The notes beneath the pieces are model-generated. The model searched no databases. It was not told the origin of the DNA and saw nothing but the letters and a program-made list of their open reading frames with translations. The position numbers and the translations under genes are program-made. From assembly GCA_934631005.1 (NCBI GenBank), contig CAKTXA010000010.1, positions 7,433 through 71,432 on the forward strand: a DNA stretch of 64,000 nt, written 5' to 3'. Shown piece after piece: positions 34,389 through 43,295 of this stretch (position 1 is its first letter; the number at the start of each line of letters is the position of its first letter). The stretch is from an uncultured Oscillospiraceae bacterium. Its GTDB lineage: Bacteria; Bacillota; Clostridia; Oscillospirales; Oscillospiraceae.

Positions 34389-34763
34389 ATGTTCAGGCGT
34401 TTGGCGGCCTTTGTCATCCCGGCGCTGGCGCTGCTGACGTGCGGTGTGCTGCTGGGGATTTACATCACGCAGACGCGCACGCCGTATACCGTGAGCGTCC
34501 AGCGGCCCATTGCCGTTGAGGCGGACGATGCGCGCGATGCGCAGGACGACGGGCCGAAGCTGCTCGACCTCAACACGGCCACGGCGGAGGATCTGCAGGA
34601 GCTGCCGGGCGTTGGCCCGGCGATCGCGGAGCGCATCATTGCCTATCGCGAGATGTGCGGGCAGTTTCTCGACCCGGAGCAGCTTCTGGAGGTGGACGGC
34701 ATCGGGCCGTCAAAATATGAAAAGATCAAGGATCTAGTGACAGCAGTGAGGATAACGCCATGA
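34389..34763 (+). CDS. ComEA-like helix-hairpin-helix protein
   Basis: 124 residues: an N-terminal membrane helix (about 5-25), a short linker, then two HhH motifs (LLDLNTATAEDLQELPGVGPAIAERI and LLEVDGIGPSKYEKIKDL regions) of the ComEA C-terminal type, which bind DNA non-specifically outside the membrane. The SLBB domain between helix and HhH in Bacillus ComEA is missing, so this is a minimal form. comEB/comEC are not adjacent; a two-component system follows with a 4-base overlap. GGAGGTGA precedes the ATG. Confidence 0.85.
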   Translation: MFRRLAAFVIPALALLTCGVLLGIYITQTRTPYTVSVQRPIAVEADDARDAQDDGPKLLDLNTATAEDLQELPGVGPAIAERIIAYREMCGQFLDPEQLLEVDGIGPSKYEKIKDLVTAVRITP

Positions 34764-35440
34764 AAATACTGGTCGTAGACGACGAGGCTCTGCTCGTCAA
34801 GGGCATTAAATTCAATCTGGAAAACGACGGCTACACTGTGGTGACCGGCAGCGACGGCGAGCAGGCCGTGGAGCTGGCGGCCGCGGGCGGGATCGACCTG
34901 ATCGTGCTCGATCTGATGATGCCGAAGCTCGACGGGCTGGGCGCGTGCCGCCGCATCCGCGAGTTTTCAAGCGTGCCCATCATCATGCTCACCGCCAAGG
35001 CGGACGATATGGATAAGCTCATGGGCTTTGAGCACGGGGCGGACGATTATCTGACGAAGCCGTTTAATATTCTGGAGCTCAAGGCGCGCATCCGGGCGCT
35101 CTTGCGCCGGGCAAAGCCCGCCGAAAAGGAGCAGCCGCGCGACGAGCTGCGCTGCGCGCACATCCGGCTGGACTGCACGGCGCGCGACGCGTGGCGCGGC
35201 AGCGAGCGCATGGAGCTGACGGCCAAGGAATTTGACCTGGCGGAGCTGCTCATGCGCAACCCCAACCGCGTTTACTCGCGCGACGCGCTGCTCTCGGCCA
35301 TCTGGGGCTATGACAGCAGCAGCGACATCCGCACCGTGGATGTGCACATCCGCCGCCTGCGCGAAAAGCTGGAGCAGAACCCGGCCGAGCCGGAGCATAT
35401 TATGACCAAATGGGGAGTGGGGTACTATTTCCGCTACTAA
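34760..35440 (+). CDS. OmpR/PhoB-family response regulator
   Basis: 226 residues: a receiver domain with acidic pair D7/D8, phospho-acceptor Asp51 (VLDLMMPKLDG) and Lys in the LTKPFN loop, then a winged-helix DNA-binding domain (LTAKEFDLAELLMRNPNRVYSRDALL). It overlaps the HhH gene (ATGA) and is followed by its sensor kinase after 7 bases. The target genes cannot be inferred here. Confidence 0.96.
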   Translation: MKILVVDDEALLVKGIKFNLENDGYTVVTGSDGEQAVELAAAGGIDLIVLDLMMPKLDGLGACRRIREFSSVPIIMLTAKADDMDKLMGFEHGADDYLTKPFNILELKARIRALLRRAKPAEKEQPRDELRCAHIRLDCTARDAWRGSERMELTAKEFDLAELLMRNPNRVYSRDALLSAIWGYDSSSDIRTVDVHIRRLREKLEQNPAEPEHIMTKWGVGYYFRY

Positions 35441-35447
35441 ACGCCGG

Positions 35448-36872
35448 ATGCTGCTGCCAAGCAGCTCGCAGCTGCGAAACGCGCTGGCCTATGTCGCCAT
35501 CACGCTGCTGGCACTGCTGTTTCTGAATATCTATTCCGCGAGAAACACGCGCACGCTGATGTTTCAGGCCAAGTATGCCGCCGCGCAGGATAAGCTGCAG
35601 CCCATCGTGTCCGCGTTCGGCGGGCTCGACGCGCTGACGGCGGAAAACGTGGAGCAGGTCATCTCCGTTCTGGGCGACCTCAACGTCACGCGCGTCATCG
35701 TCACCGACTATGAGGCGCGCGCGCTGTATGACTCATCCGTGGGGCAGAACTGCGTGGGGCGCTATGTGCTGTTTGAAGAGGTGGCGCAGGCGCTCGGCGG
35801 CAACGACGTGTTTTACTGCGTGTATGACAGCGGCGCGCTGGAGAGCCGCGCGGCCATGCCCGTGCAGTCGGGCGACGTGGCCATCGGCTGCGTATACATG
35901 ATGGAATACGACACGGCGCAGGGTAAGATCATCGCCGACCTTGAGCGCACGTTCCTGCGCGGCTCGGTCATTCTGGAGGCGGCGATCGTGCTGGCGTCCG
36001 TCTGCTTCTCCATCATCTCGTCCGGCCGGATGCGCAAGATCCTGACGTCCGTGCGGCTGGCGCGCGAGGGCGAGTATAACTACAAGATCCGTATGCGCGG
36101 CTCGGACGAGTTCGGCAAGCTCGCCGCGGAGTTCAACAAGCTCACCGAGCGCCTGCAGGCCTCGGAAAACGCGCAGCGGCAGTTTGTGTCGGATGCGTCG
36201 CATGAGCTGAAAACGCCGCTGGCGTCCATCAAGCTGCTGTCCGACTCCATTTTGCAGAACGATATGGACGCCGCCACGATGCGGGAGTTCGTGGCCGACA
36301 TCGGCAGCGAGTCCGACCGGCTGACGCGCATGGCGCAGAAGCTGCTCACGCTCAACAAGACCGAGGCCGCCGTGGAGCTGGAGCATGAGGTCGTGGACGC
36401 GGAGGAGGTCGTCTCCCACGTATTCCGGATGCTCATTCCGCTGGCCTCCCGCCGCAAGATCCAGCTGACCGGCGATCTGGAGCACGGATGTCTCGTGCTC
36501 TCGGCGGAGGACGATCTGTATCAGATCCTCTTTAACCTTGTGGAAAACGGCATCAAGTATAACCGCGACGGCGGGAGCGTGCATGTGACGCTGCGGCGGA
36601 CGGAGGACGACGTCACCGTCACCGTGGAGGACACCGGCATGGGCATCCCGCTGGAAGCGCAGGAGCATGTTTTTGAGCGCTTTTACCGCGTAGATAAGGC
36701 GCGCTCGCGGCAGGCGGGCGGCTCGGGACTGGGGCTTTCCATCGTGCGCGAGCTGGTCGCGCGCAACCTCGGCACGATCAGCGTCGCCTCCATCGAGGGC
36801 AGCGGCACGCGCTTTACCGTGGTGCTGCCGTATTTTGATATGGACCGGGAGGGCGGCGACGATGCTTCGTAG
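35448..36872 (+). CDS. Sensor histidine kinase
   Basis: 474 residues: two membrane helices (about 10-28 and 172-192) bracketing an extracytoplasmic sensor domain, HAMP-like linker, HisKA with SDASHELKTPLASIK (phospho-His about residue 252) and HATPase_c with N (LVENGIKYN), G1 (VEDTGMGIP), F (FERFYRVDKARS) and G2 (GGSGLGLSI) boxes. The layout is like PhoR/ResE. It is cognate to the preceding response regulator. Confidence 0.95.
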   Translation: MLLPSSSQLRNALAYVAITLLALLFLNIYSARNTRTLMFQAKYAAAQDKLQPIVSAFGGLDALTAENVEQVISVLGDLNVTRVIVTDYEARALYDSSVGQNCVGRYVLFEEVAQALGGNDVFYCVYDSGALESRAAMPVQSGDVAIGCVYMMEYDTAQGKIIADLERTFLRGSVILEAAIVLASVCFSIISSGRMRKILTSVRLAREGEYNYKIRMRGSDEFGKLAAEFNKLTERLQASENAQRQFVSDASHELKTPLASIKLLSDSILQNDMDAATMREFVADIGSESDRLTRMAQKLLTLNKTEAAVELEHEVVDAEEVVSHVFRMLIPLASRRKIQLTGDLEHGCLVLSAEDDLYQILFNLVENGIKYNRDGGSVHVTLRRTEDDVTVTVEDTGMGIPLEAQEHVFERFYRVDKARSRQAGGSGLGLSIVRELVARNLGTISVASIEGSGTRFTVVLPYFDMDREGGDDAS

Positions 36873-37761
36873 GATCACGCTCATCGCGCTGGCTATTTCG
36901 CTGGTGCTCTGCGGCTGCGCCGCCGCGCAGCCGACGTATACGAACCCCATCCGCTTTTACTATGACAGCGCCGAGGTCGCCTACAATCAGCCGGGCGGCA
37001 CGCTGGCGTATGAGACGCGCGACCTGCTCAGCCGTCAGATCGCCATCGACGAGATCCTGGCACTGTATTTTGCCGGGCCGCAGGACGAGACGCTCGTCTC
37101 GCCGTTCCCGGACGGGACGGCCTGCACGGCGATGAGTTTGCAGAGCGGCGTTCTGACCATCACGCTGAACAGCGCCTACGCGCAGCTGACCGGCGCGGCG
37201 CGCACGTCCGCCGCCGCGTGCCTCACGCTCACGCTCACGCAGATCCGCAGCGTGGAGCAGCTGTGCATCGAGACGCCCGACGCCGTGAGCGCCGAGCAGC
37301 GGCAGGTGTATTACCGCGCGGAGGACTTTATCCTGCGCGACACGTCGGTCACGAACCCGGAGTGGACGGCCACACTTTATTTCTGCCGCGCGGGCGCGCA
37401 GCAGCTGCGCGCGGAAAAGCGCGCCGTGGCCTACCGCGCGCAGAGCGAGCTGCCACAGCTCGTGCTGGAGCAGCTTTTGAAGGGGCCGACGCTGCAGGAC
37501 CTTGTCAGCCCCATCCCGCGCGGCACGCGCTGCGTGGATATGACGCTGTCCGGCGGCGTGTGCAGCGTGGTGCTGTCGGAGGAATTTACCGCATGTGACA
37601 CCGACGCAGCCTCCGCCGCGCTGGCGGTGCACGCCCTGACGGCCACGCTCTGCGAGCTGCCGGACGTCGAGAGCGTGCGCGTGTCGGTCATCGGCGTGCA
37701 GGACTTCACGAATTACAGCATCCTCGAGCCGTTCACACCGGCGGATGATTGGTTTACATAA
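36862..37761 (+). CDS. Lipoprotein with two GerMN domains
   Basis: 299 residues, lipobox LVLCGC, then two tandem GerMN domains (about 45-140 and 180-285): ILALYFAGPQDETLVSPFPDGT and QLLKGPTLQDLVSPIPRGTRC are the paired signatures. GerM of Bacillus acts in sporulation and germination; GerMN proteins also occur with wall and two-component genes. The ATG lies inside the kinase gene's last codons after GGAGGG, so it belongs to the same operon and may modulate the sensor. Confidence 0.88.
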   Translation: MLRRITLIALAISLVLCGCAAAQPTYTNPIRFYYDSAEVAYNQPGGTLAYETRDLLSRQIAIDEILALYFAGPQDETLVSPFPDGTACTAMSLQSGVLTITLNSAYAQLTGAARTSAAACLTLTLTQIRSVEQLCIETPDAVSAEQRQVYYRAEDFILRDTSVTNPEWTATLYFCRAGAQQLRAEKRAVAYRAQSELPQLVLEQLLKGPTLQDLVSPIPRGTRCVDMTLSGGVCSVVLSEEFTACDTDAASAALAVHALTATLCELPDVESVRVSVIGVQDFTNYSILEPFTPADDWFT

Positions 37762-37780
37762 CTGAAGGAAACAGAAAAAT

Positions 37781-37813
37781 ACGCGCCGCAGTCAACGGAC
37801 TGCGGCGCGTTTT
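37781..37813. terminator. Bidirectional terminator after the two-component operon
   Basis: ACGCGCCGCAGTC (37781-37793) pairs with GACTGCGGCGCGT (37798-37810) around AACG; TTTT follows on the plus strand and ATTTTT on the minus strand. Confidence 0.92.
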
Positions 37814-37819
37814 GCGATC

Positions 37820-38029
37820 TTAGAGTTTGAACTCGTCCGGGTCATGCTGCGCCAGCGGCGCGGCGTTCGGGCGCGCGGGGACGCGCTTGAGCGGGTCATA
37901 CCGAAACTTGCGGCAGTGATGCTCCACGGGCACCACGCCGTATTTCTGGCAGATCATATGCTCGCCGTCCATCTTCCCGGCGAACTGGCAGTAGGTACAA
38001 TATCGGTCGATCTTTCTGCGGAACAGCAT
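37820..38029 (-). CDS. Small conserved protein with CxxC/Cys-His pairs
   Basis: 69 residues with CTYCQFAG, MICQKYG and HHCRKFRYDP, that is four cysteines spaced like a small zinc ribbon, in a basic N-terminal half and a Pro-rich tail. It is cytoplasmic, of unknown function. The ATG at 38029 or a GTG one codon earlier may start it; the ribosome-binding site is weak. It shares a terminator with the convergent GerMN gene. Confidence 0.65.
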   Translation of the reverse strand: MLFRRKIDRYCTYCQFAGKMDGEHMICQKYGVVPVEHHCRKFRYDPLKRVPARPNAAPLAQHDPDEFKL

Positions 38030-38062
38030 CACGGTGGCCGCCTTTCCTTGTTCTTGCGACTA

Positions 38063-39112
38063 TTATACACGCTTTTCGCGCAGATTTCCAGCCATTACTT
38101 TTCGGAAAAGCAAACAAATCATCCCAACCGCGCAGAGCAGCGCGGCCAGACGCACGGCCTCTGCCCGGCGGCCGAAGAGAAAGCAGGCGGCGGGGCAGCT
38201 GATGAGCGCCGCGAGCAGCCCCTGCAGGAGCTTGCCGCGCAGGTAGCCGCGTGTGCGGAGCCCGGCGTCCTGCATCACGCTCGCGACCTGCGCCGCCACG
38301 CCCAGCCCGCCGAATGCGAGCAGGAACGAGCACAGGACGAACGCCCCCGCGCGCGGCAGCGCCGCCTGCGCGAGCAGCGCCGTACCGCCGCTCAGCTCCA
38401 GAACGCCGGAGAGGAGAATGCGCAGCGCCGCGGGCAGCCCGGCGGGCAGGACGGTATCGAGCGCGCCGGAGAGCACGCGGAACGTCACCACCACGGTGCA
38501 GACTGTAAACGACACGCTCCCGGCAGCTTTGACCGCCTGCGTGAACGCCGCGGGAAAGGGGAGCGGCGGCGCGGCGGTCTTCTGCGCGCCTTCGGTCGGG
38601 CGCGGCGCGCGGTCGCGCAGGATGCGCCCCAAAAACGCCGCCGAGACGAGCTGGCACAGCCACAGCGCCAGCCCCGCGCCGGCGCTGCCGAAAACGCCCG
38701 CGCCCGCCATGGAAAAGACGAAGCCCGGGCCCGATTGGTTCGCGATCCGCGCCAGATGCTCCGCCTCCGGCGCGGACAGACGGCCTGCGCGATACTCCTG
38801 CACCGCACCCTGCGCCCCGGCGGGATAGCCGCCGAGCAGACCCGTTACAAAAACGGCCGCGCCCTGCGGGCTGACACCGAGCCACCGCGCCAGCGGCCCG
38901 CACACGGCGGCGGCAAGCTTTTGCGTGATCCCCAGCGCGCCGCAAAGGCCCGTGCAGACGAAAAACGGGAACAGCGCCGGGAGCACCGCGCCCGCGCAGA
39001 GCGACAGCCCCTCCGTCACCGCCTGCGCTGCCTGCCGCGGGCATAGCAGCAGAAACGCCGCCCATGCGGCCAGCCCCAGCGCCTGCAGAATGCGCCATGA
39101 TCTGTGCTTCAT
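38063..39112 (-). CDS. ylbJ: Sporulation integral membrane protein YlbJ
   Basis: 349 residues, about eight hydrophobic helices, with two Gate-type nucleoside-recognition-like repeats; conserved pieces include VLPALFPFFVCTGL, GLLGGYPAGAQ and IANQSGPGFVFSMAG. YlbJ is a SigE-controlled mother-cell protein needed for heat-resistant spores. The ATG at 39112 follows GGTGAGGCGG. A SigE-like -10 (CATACGTT) lies upstream, and the SigE-type gene yqfC diverges from it. Confidence 0.92.
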   Translation of the reverse strand: MKHRSWRILQALGLAAWAAFLLLCPRQAAQAVTEGLSLCAGAVLPALFPFFVCTGLCGALGITQKLAAAVCGPLARWLGVSPQGAAVFVTGLLGGYPAGAQGAVQEYRAGRLSAPEAEHLARIANQSGPGFVFSMAGAGVFGSAGAGLALWLCQLVSAAFLGRILRDRAPRPTEGAQKTAAPPLPFPAAFTQAVKAAGSVSFTVCTVVVTFRVLSGALDTVLPAGLPAALRILLSGVLELSGGTALLAQAALPRAGAFVLCSFLLAFGGLGVAAQVASVMQDAGLRTRGYLRGKLLQGLLAALISCPAACFLFGRRAEAVRLAALLCAVGMICLLFRKVMAGNLREKRV

Positions 39113-39130
39113 CCGCCTCACCTCGGGACA

Positions 39131-39174
39131 AACGTATGTCCGGGCGGAAAGAATTAGTCCATCCGGCATAGGAT
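39131..39174. promoter_or_regulatory. Divergent SigE-like -10 elements of ylbJ and yqfC
   Basis: CATACGTT on the minus strand (39138-39131) faces ylbJ and CATAGGAT on the plus strand (39167-39174) faces yqfC; the SigE -10 consensus is close to CATACAHT. Both genes belong to the SigE regulon in Bacillus. The -35 elements are poor, so confidence is limited. Confidence 0.4.
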
Positions 39175-39196
39175 AGAACGAAACGAGGTGGACAGG

Positions 39197-39478
39197 ATGA
39201 ATTTTGCGAAAAGAGCTTTGCAGGCCGTGTGCGCGCGGCTGGATCTGCCGGGGGACGCGGCGGGCGCGCCGTGCGTGACGCTGTGCGGGTTTACCGAGTG
39301 CAGCGTGGACTGCCCGTGCGCGATCGTGGAGTATGAGCCGCACGAGATCATCGCCGCGCTGCCGGAGGGCGCGGTGAAGATCGAGGGCACCGCGCTGGAG
39401 GTGCGCCAGATGCGGCGCGACCGGCTGTGCGTCACGGGCAGGATCCGCGCGGTGACGTATCTGGAGGACGGCGTGTAA
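39197..39478 (+). CDS. yqfC: Sporulation protein YqfC
   Basis: 93 residues ending in the family pattern (EGTALEVRQMRRDRLCVTGRI). YqfC is a small SigE-dependent protein encoded with yqfD and needed for engulfment-stage spore development. The ATG at 39197 has GAGGTG six bases upstream; the stop overlaps the yqfD start (TAATG). Confidence 0.92.
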   Translation: MNFAKRALQAVCARLDLPGDAAGAPCVTLCGFTECSVDCPCAIVEYEPHEIIAALPEGAVKIEGTALEVRQMRRDRLCVTGRIRAVTYLEDGV

Positions 39479-40674
39479 TGTGGGGCGTTTTGTGGTATGT
39501 GCTCGGCTGCTGCCGCGTGCGCGTGACGGGGGCGAGCGTGCAGTGGGCGCTCAACGAATTTGCCCGCCGCGGCGTCCCCGTGCGGCGCATCGCGTACCTT
39601 GACGAGCTGCATCTGGAGGCAACGATCCTCGCGCGCGACCTGCCGCGGGCGCGGCTCGCGGCGCAAAAGGCCATGTGCTCGCTGGAGCCGGTGCGCACCT
39701 GGGGGCTTTCCAAAACGCTCGCGCCGTTAAAGCGGCGCTGGGGGCTGTGCGTGGCGCTGCTGCTGCTCGTGCTCGCGGCGGCGGTCCTGCCGCAGTTCGT
39801 CTGGTTCTATGAGGTCAGCGGCAATGAGCGCGTCCCCACGCAGAAAATCCTGCGGGAGCTGGACGCCGTGGGCGTGGGCTTCGGCGCCTACGGACCGTCC
39901 ATTAAGCCCCAGGAGGTCAAAAATCAGCTGCTCTGCCGCATCCCGGAGCTGCAATGGCTCACCATCCAGCAGCGCGGCGGCACGGCGGTGGTGGTCGTGC
40001 GCGAGCGGCCGGTGACAGAGCCGGTCAACGACCGGCGCACGCCGCGAAACGTTGTGGCCAGCCGTGCGGGCGTGCTGACGCGCGTGGCGGTGTATGAGGG
40101 CGGGAGCCTGTGCAAGGTGGGCGATGTCGTATCCGCCGGGCAGCTGCTCGTCAGCGGCTATCTCGACTGGGGCTACAAGACGCAGGTCGTGGGGGCGCTG
40201 GCGGAAATTTACGCCGCGACGTGGCGCAAAAGCTGCACCGTCCTGCCCGATACGGCGCTGCGCAAAACGCCCACGGGCGAGACACGGCGCAGCGTCAGCC
40301 TGATCGTCGGGCGGCGGCGACTGAGCCTGACGGGCTCCACGCGGACGACTGCGGACTGCGATCGCACGACGCGGCGGATACAAATTGCGCTTCCGGGCGG
40401 GCATTTGCTGCCGGTAGCTATTGAAATCAGCGAGCAAAACGTTTATGATACAGAGGAAATGCAGGCGCGCGAGCAGGATGTGCGCGCACTTCTGGAGCAG
40501 GACGCCATTCGCCGCGCCCGGCAGGACATGATCGCCGGGACCATCACCAAAAGCCGCCTGACGCTGCGGCACGAGGGCGGCTGCTGGCGGCTGTATGCGG
40601 CACTGGAGTGCGAGGAGATGATCGCCCGGATGAAAAACGCCGAAATTTTTAAGGATGGGATCACAAATGACTGA
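39478..40674 (+). CDS. yqfD: Sporulation protein YqfD
   Basis: 398 residues: an N-terminal cytoplasmic module (GASVQWALNEFARRGVPVRRI), one membrane helix near 88-105 and a FtsQ/POTRA-like extracytoplasmic region. It is the stage IV sporulation partner of YqfC. It overlaps both neighbours, and the gene order yqfC-yqfD-phoH-ybeY-era-recO matches Bacillus. Confidence 0.93.
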   Translation: MWGVLWYVLGCCRVRVTGASVQWALNEFARRGVPVRRIAYLDELHLEATILARDLPRARLAAQKAMCSLEPVRTWGLSKTLAPLKRRWGLCVALLLLVLAAAVLPQFVWFYEVSGNERVPTQKILRELDAVGVGFGAYGPSIKPQEVKNQLLCRIPELQWLTIQQRGGTAVVVVRERPVTEPVNDRRTPRNVVASRAGVLTRVAVYEGGSLCKVGDVVSAGQLLVSGYLDWGYKTQVVGALAEIYAATWRKSCTVLPDTALRKTPTGETRRSVSLIVGRRRLSLTGSTRTTADCDRTTRRIQIALPGGHLLPVAIEISEQNVYDTEEMQAREQDVRALLEQDAIRRARQDMIAGTITKSRLTLRHEGGCWRLYAALECEEMIARMKNAEIFKDGITND

Positions 40675-41674
40675 AAAGACCATCAACGCCGAGCGCGTGG
40701 AGTGCTTGATCGACGCATTCGGCTCGTTTGACGAGAATATCAAGCGCATCGAATCGGAATTCGGCGTGCGCATCACGAACCGCGGCACGGAGCTGAAGAT
40801 CCAGGGCGACGAGGAGGCGGCGGATCAGGGCGCGCGGGCGCTGGAGGCGCTGCTGTCGCTGGCCGCCAAGGGCGAGGATATTGACGAGCAGAAGGTGCGC
40901 TACCTCATCTCGCTCGTCAAGACCGGGAACGAGCACAAGGTCAGCCAGATGGCGAAGGACGTCGTGTGCGTCACCGCGCGCGGCAAGCCCGTGAAGGCCA
41001 AGACCATCGGCCAGCAGAAATATCTGCGCGCCATCGAAAAAAACACCGTGACCATCGGCGTAGGCCCCGCGGGCACGGGCAAGACGTATCTGGCCGTGGC
41101 CGAGGCGGTGAACGCCTTCCGCGCTAAGAGCGTCAACCGCATCATCCTCACGCGCCCCGCCGTGGAGGCGGGGGAGCGGCTGGGCTTTTTGCCGGGCGAC
41201 CTGCAGAACAAGGTCGACCCGTATCTGCGGCCGCTGTATGACGCGCTGTTCGATATGCTGGGGCCGGAGACGTACAACAAATATCTTGAGCGCGGCAACA
41301 TCGAGGTCGCGCCGCTGGCGTATATGCGCGGCCGGACGCTGGATGACAGCTTCATCATCCTCGACGAGGCGCAGAACACCACGCGCGAGCAGATGAAAAT
41401 GTTTTTAACGCGCCTCGGCTTCGGCTCCAAGATCGTCATCACCGGCGATGTGACGCAGATCGACCTGCCGGCCGACAAGGTCAGCGGCCTGAAGGAGGCC
41501 GTGCGCGTGCTCGAGGGCATGGAGGACATCGCCATCTGCCGCCTGACGGGCGCGGACGTGGTGCGGCACCAGCTCGTGCAGCAAATCGTTGCCGCCTACG
41601 AGCGCTTTGAGCAGGCACATCCGCCGGCACCCGCCGCGCCGGGAAAGAAATTTTCATACACAAAGAGGAAATGA
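40667..41674 (+). CDS. phoH: PhoH-family ATPase
   Basis: 335 residues: a KH-like N-terminal part and a P-loop ATPase with GVGPAGTGKTYLA (Walker A) and SFIILDEAQNTT (Walker B). PhoH/YqfC-adjacent members are thought to act in RNA metabolism alongside YbeY. The ATG at 40667 overlaps the last codons of yqfD. Confidence 0.95.
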   Translation: MTEKTINAERVECLIDAFGSFDENIKRIESEFGVRITNRGTELKIQGDEEAADQGARALEALLSLAAKGEDIDEQKVRYLISLVKTGNEHKVSQMAKDVVCVTARGKPVKAKTIGQQKYLRAIEKNTVTIGVGPAGTGKTYLAVAEAVNAFRAKSVNRIILTRPAVEAGERLGFLPGDLQNKVDPYLRPLYDALFDMLGPETYNKYLERGNIEVAPLAYMRGRTLDDSFIILDEAQNTTREQMKMFLTRLGFGSKIVITGDVTQIDLPADKVSGLKEAVRVLEGMEDIAICRLTGADVVRHQLVQQIVAAYERFEQAHPPAPAAPGKKFSYTKRK

Positions 41675-41676
41675 GC

Positions 41677-42174
41677 ATGGAGCATAAGATCGTCATCACC
41701 TGCGAACAGCGCGGGCTGTGGAGCCTGCCGGTCAAAAAGCAGATCCGCACCTGCATCCGCGCGGCGCTGCGGATGGAAAGGATCGCCGCGCCGTGCGAGA
41801 TCAACGTTTTCATCTGCGGCGACGAGACCATCCGCGTGCTCAACCGCGAGAACCGGCAGATCGACCGGGCAACGGACGTGCTGTCGTTCCCGATGTTCGA
41901 CCTCACGCCCGGCCAGCCCCCCGAGGACTGGACGGAGTACCGCGACCCCGGCGCGGGCCTTGTGCCGCTGGGCGACATGGCCATCTCCTATGAGCGCGCC
42001 TGCGCACAGGCAAAGGAATTTGGCCACAGCGCCGCGCGGGAGGTCGGGTATCTGACCATCCACTCCGTTTTGCATCTGCTGGGCTACGATCACATGGACG
42101 AGGGCGCGATGAAGCGCCAGATGCGCGCCCACGAGGAGGCCATCCTCGCCGAGGTCGCGCTGCCGAGAGACTGA
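41677..42174 (+). CDS. ybeY: Endoribonuclease YbeY
   Basis: 165 residues with the zinc motif HSVLHLLGYDH (three His) and the preceding DVLSFPMFD loop; YbeY matures the 16S rRNA 3' end and surveys ribosome quality. An ATG at 41671 overlaps the phoH stop but is two bases from the GAGG site; the ATG at 41677 at spacing 8 is preferred. The insert GQPPEDWTEYRDPGAG is longer than in E. coli but normal for Clostridia. Confidence 0.95.
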   Translation: MEHKIVITCEQRGLWSLPVKKQIRTCIRAALRMERIAAPCEINVFICGDETIRVLNRENRQIDRATDVLSFPMFDLTPGQPPEDWTEYRDPGAGLVPLGDMAISYERACAQAKEFGHSAAREVGYLTIHSVLHLLGYDHMDEGAMKRQMRAHEEAILAEVALPRD

Positions 42175-42186
42175 GAGGATACACAA

Positions 42187-43080
42187 ATGACATCAAAATC
42201 TGCCATGATCACCATTGCCGGGCGGCCGAACGTCGGCAAATCGACGCTTACGAACGCGCTGGCGGGCGAGAAGATCGCCATCGTTTCCCACAAGCCGCAG
42301 ACGACGCGCAACCGCATCTGCGCCATCGTGAACCGGCAGAACTGCCAGCTCGTATTCGTGGACACGCCGGGCTTCCACCGGCCGCGCACGAAGCTGGGAG
42401 ACTATATGGTGGGCGTCGTGCGCCAGTCGGTGGCGGACGTGGACGCCGTCATCCTCATGGTCGAGCCGATCGCGAACGTCGGCGAGCAGGAGCAGGAGCT
42501 GCTGGCGCAGATCAAAGCAGGCGGCGCGCCGTGTATCCTGGTCATCAACAAGATCGACACCGTGGAAAAAGAGGCGCTGCTGGCGGTGATCGCCGCGTAT
42601 CAGAGCCGGATGGACTTTGCCGCCGTGCTGCCCATCAGCGCCAAATGGCGCGACGGCGTGGCGCAGGTTCTGGAGGAGTGCGAAAAATTTGCCCAGCCGG
42701 GGCCGCAGTTCTTCCCGGACGATATGGTCACCGACCAGCCGGAAAAGCAGGTCATGGCCGAGATCATCCGCGAAAAGCTGCTGTGGAACCTCGAACGGGA
42801 GATCCCGCACGGCACGGCCGTGGAGATCACGAAATTCTCCGAGCGGGACGACGGCGTCATCGACCTGGACGCGACCATCTACTGCGAAAAGGCGAGCCAC
42901 AAGGGCATCATCATCGGCAAAAACGGCCAGATGCTCAAAAAGATCAGCACGCAGGCGCGGGCTGACTGCGAAAAATTCATGGGCACGAAGGTCTTTTTGC
43001 AGACATGGGTGCGGGTCAAGGAGAACTGGCGCGACAGCCAGTTCCTCCTCAGCAATTTCGGCTATCGCAGCGACGGCTGA
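42187..43080 (+). CDS. era: Ribosome-assembly GTPase Era
   Basis: 297 residues. G1 GRPNVGKS, G2 region KPQTTRNR, G3 DTPG, G4 NKID and G5 SAK are in order, followed by the C-terminal KH domain with GIIIGKNGQMLKKI. Era binds the 3' end of 16S rRNA and couples 30S maturation to growth. It follows ybeY in the standard Firmicutes order. Confidence 0.98.
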   Translation: MTSKSAMITIAGRPNVGKSTLTNALAGEKIAIVSHKPQTTRNRICAIVNRQNCQLVFVDTPGFHRPRTKLGDYMVGVVRQSVADVDAVILMVEPIANVGEQEQELLAQIKAGGAPCILVINKIDTVEKEALLAVIAAYQSRMDFAAVLPISAKWRDGVAQVLEECEKFAQPGPQFFPDDMVTDQPEKQVMAEIIREKLLWNLEREIPHGTAVEITKFSERDDGVIDLDATIYCEKASHKGIIIGKNGQMLKKISTQARADCEKFMGTKVFLQTWVRVKENWRDSQFLLSNFGYRSDG

Positions 43081-43169
43081 CGCGCACGTGCGAAAACTTC
43101 CAGCATAGCATCCGGCATTTCGACCATCCTAGCTTTGTAACGATCCGTTTTGGATGGGGAGGACGCTTT

Positions 43170-43274
43170 ATGAACGCGGAGCTGCTCTGGGAACTGTTTT
43201 GCGACACCGGCGCGCCGGAGGTCTATCTGCTGTACCGGCAGGCGCTGCGCACGGCGCAGCCTGCTTCGGCGTGA
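43170..43274 (+). CDS. yqzL: YqzL family small protein
   Basis: A 34-residue protein (ELLWELFCDTGAPEVYLLYR) between era and recO, exactly where Bacillus has yqzL, and with the same pattern: an aromatic-rich helix, F..TG, then YLLY. GGGGAGGA 7 bases upstream fixes the start. Its function is unknown; it is easily missed because of its size. Confidence 0.8.
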   Translation: MNAELLWELFCDTGAPEVYLLYRQALRTAQPASA

Positions 43275-43295
43275 CGGCGTACATAGGAGTAAAAA

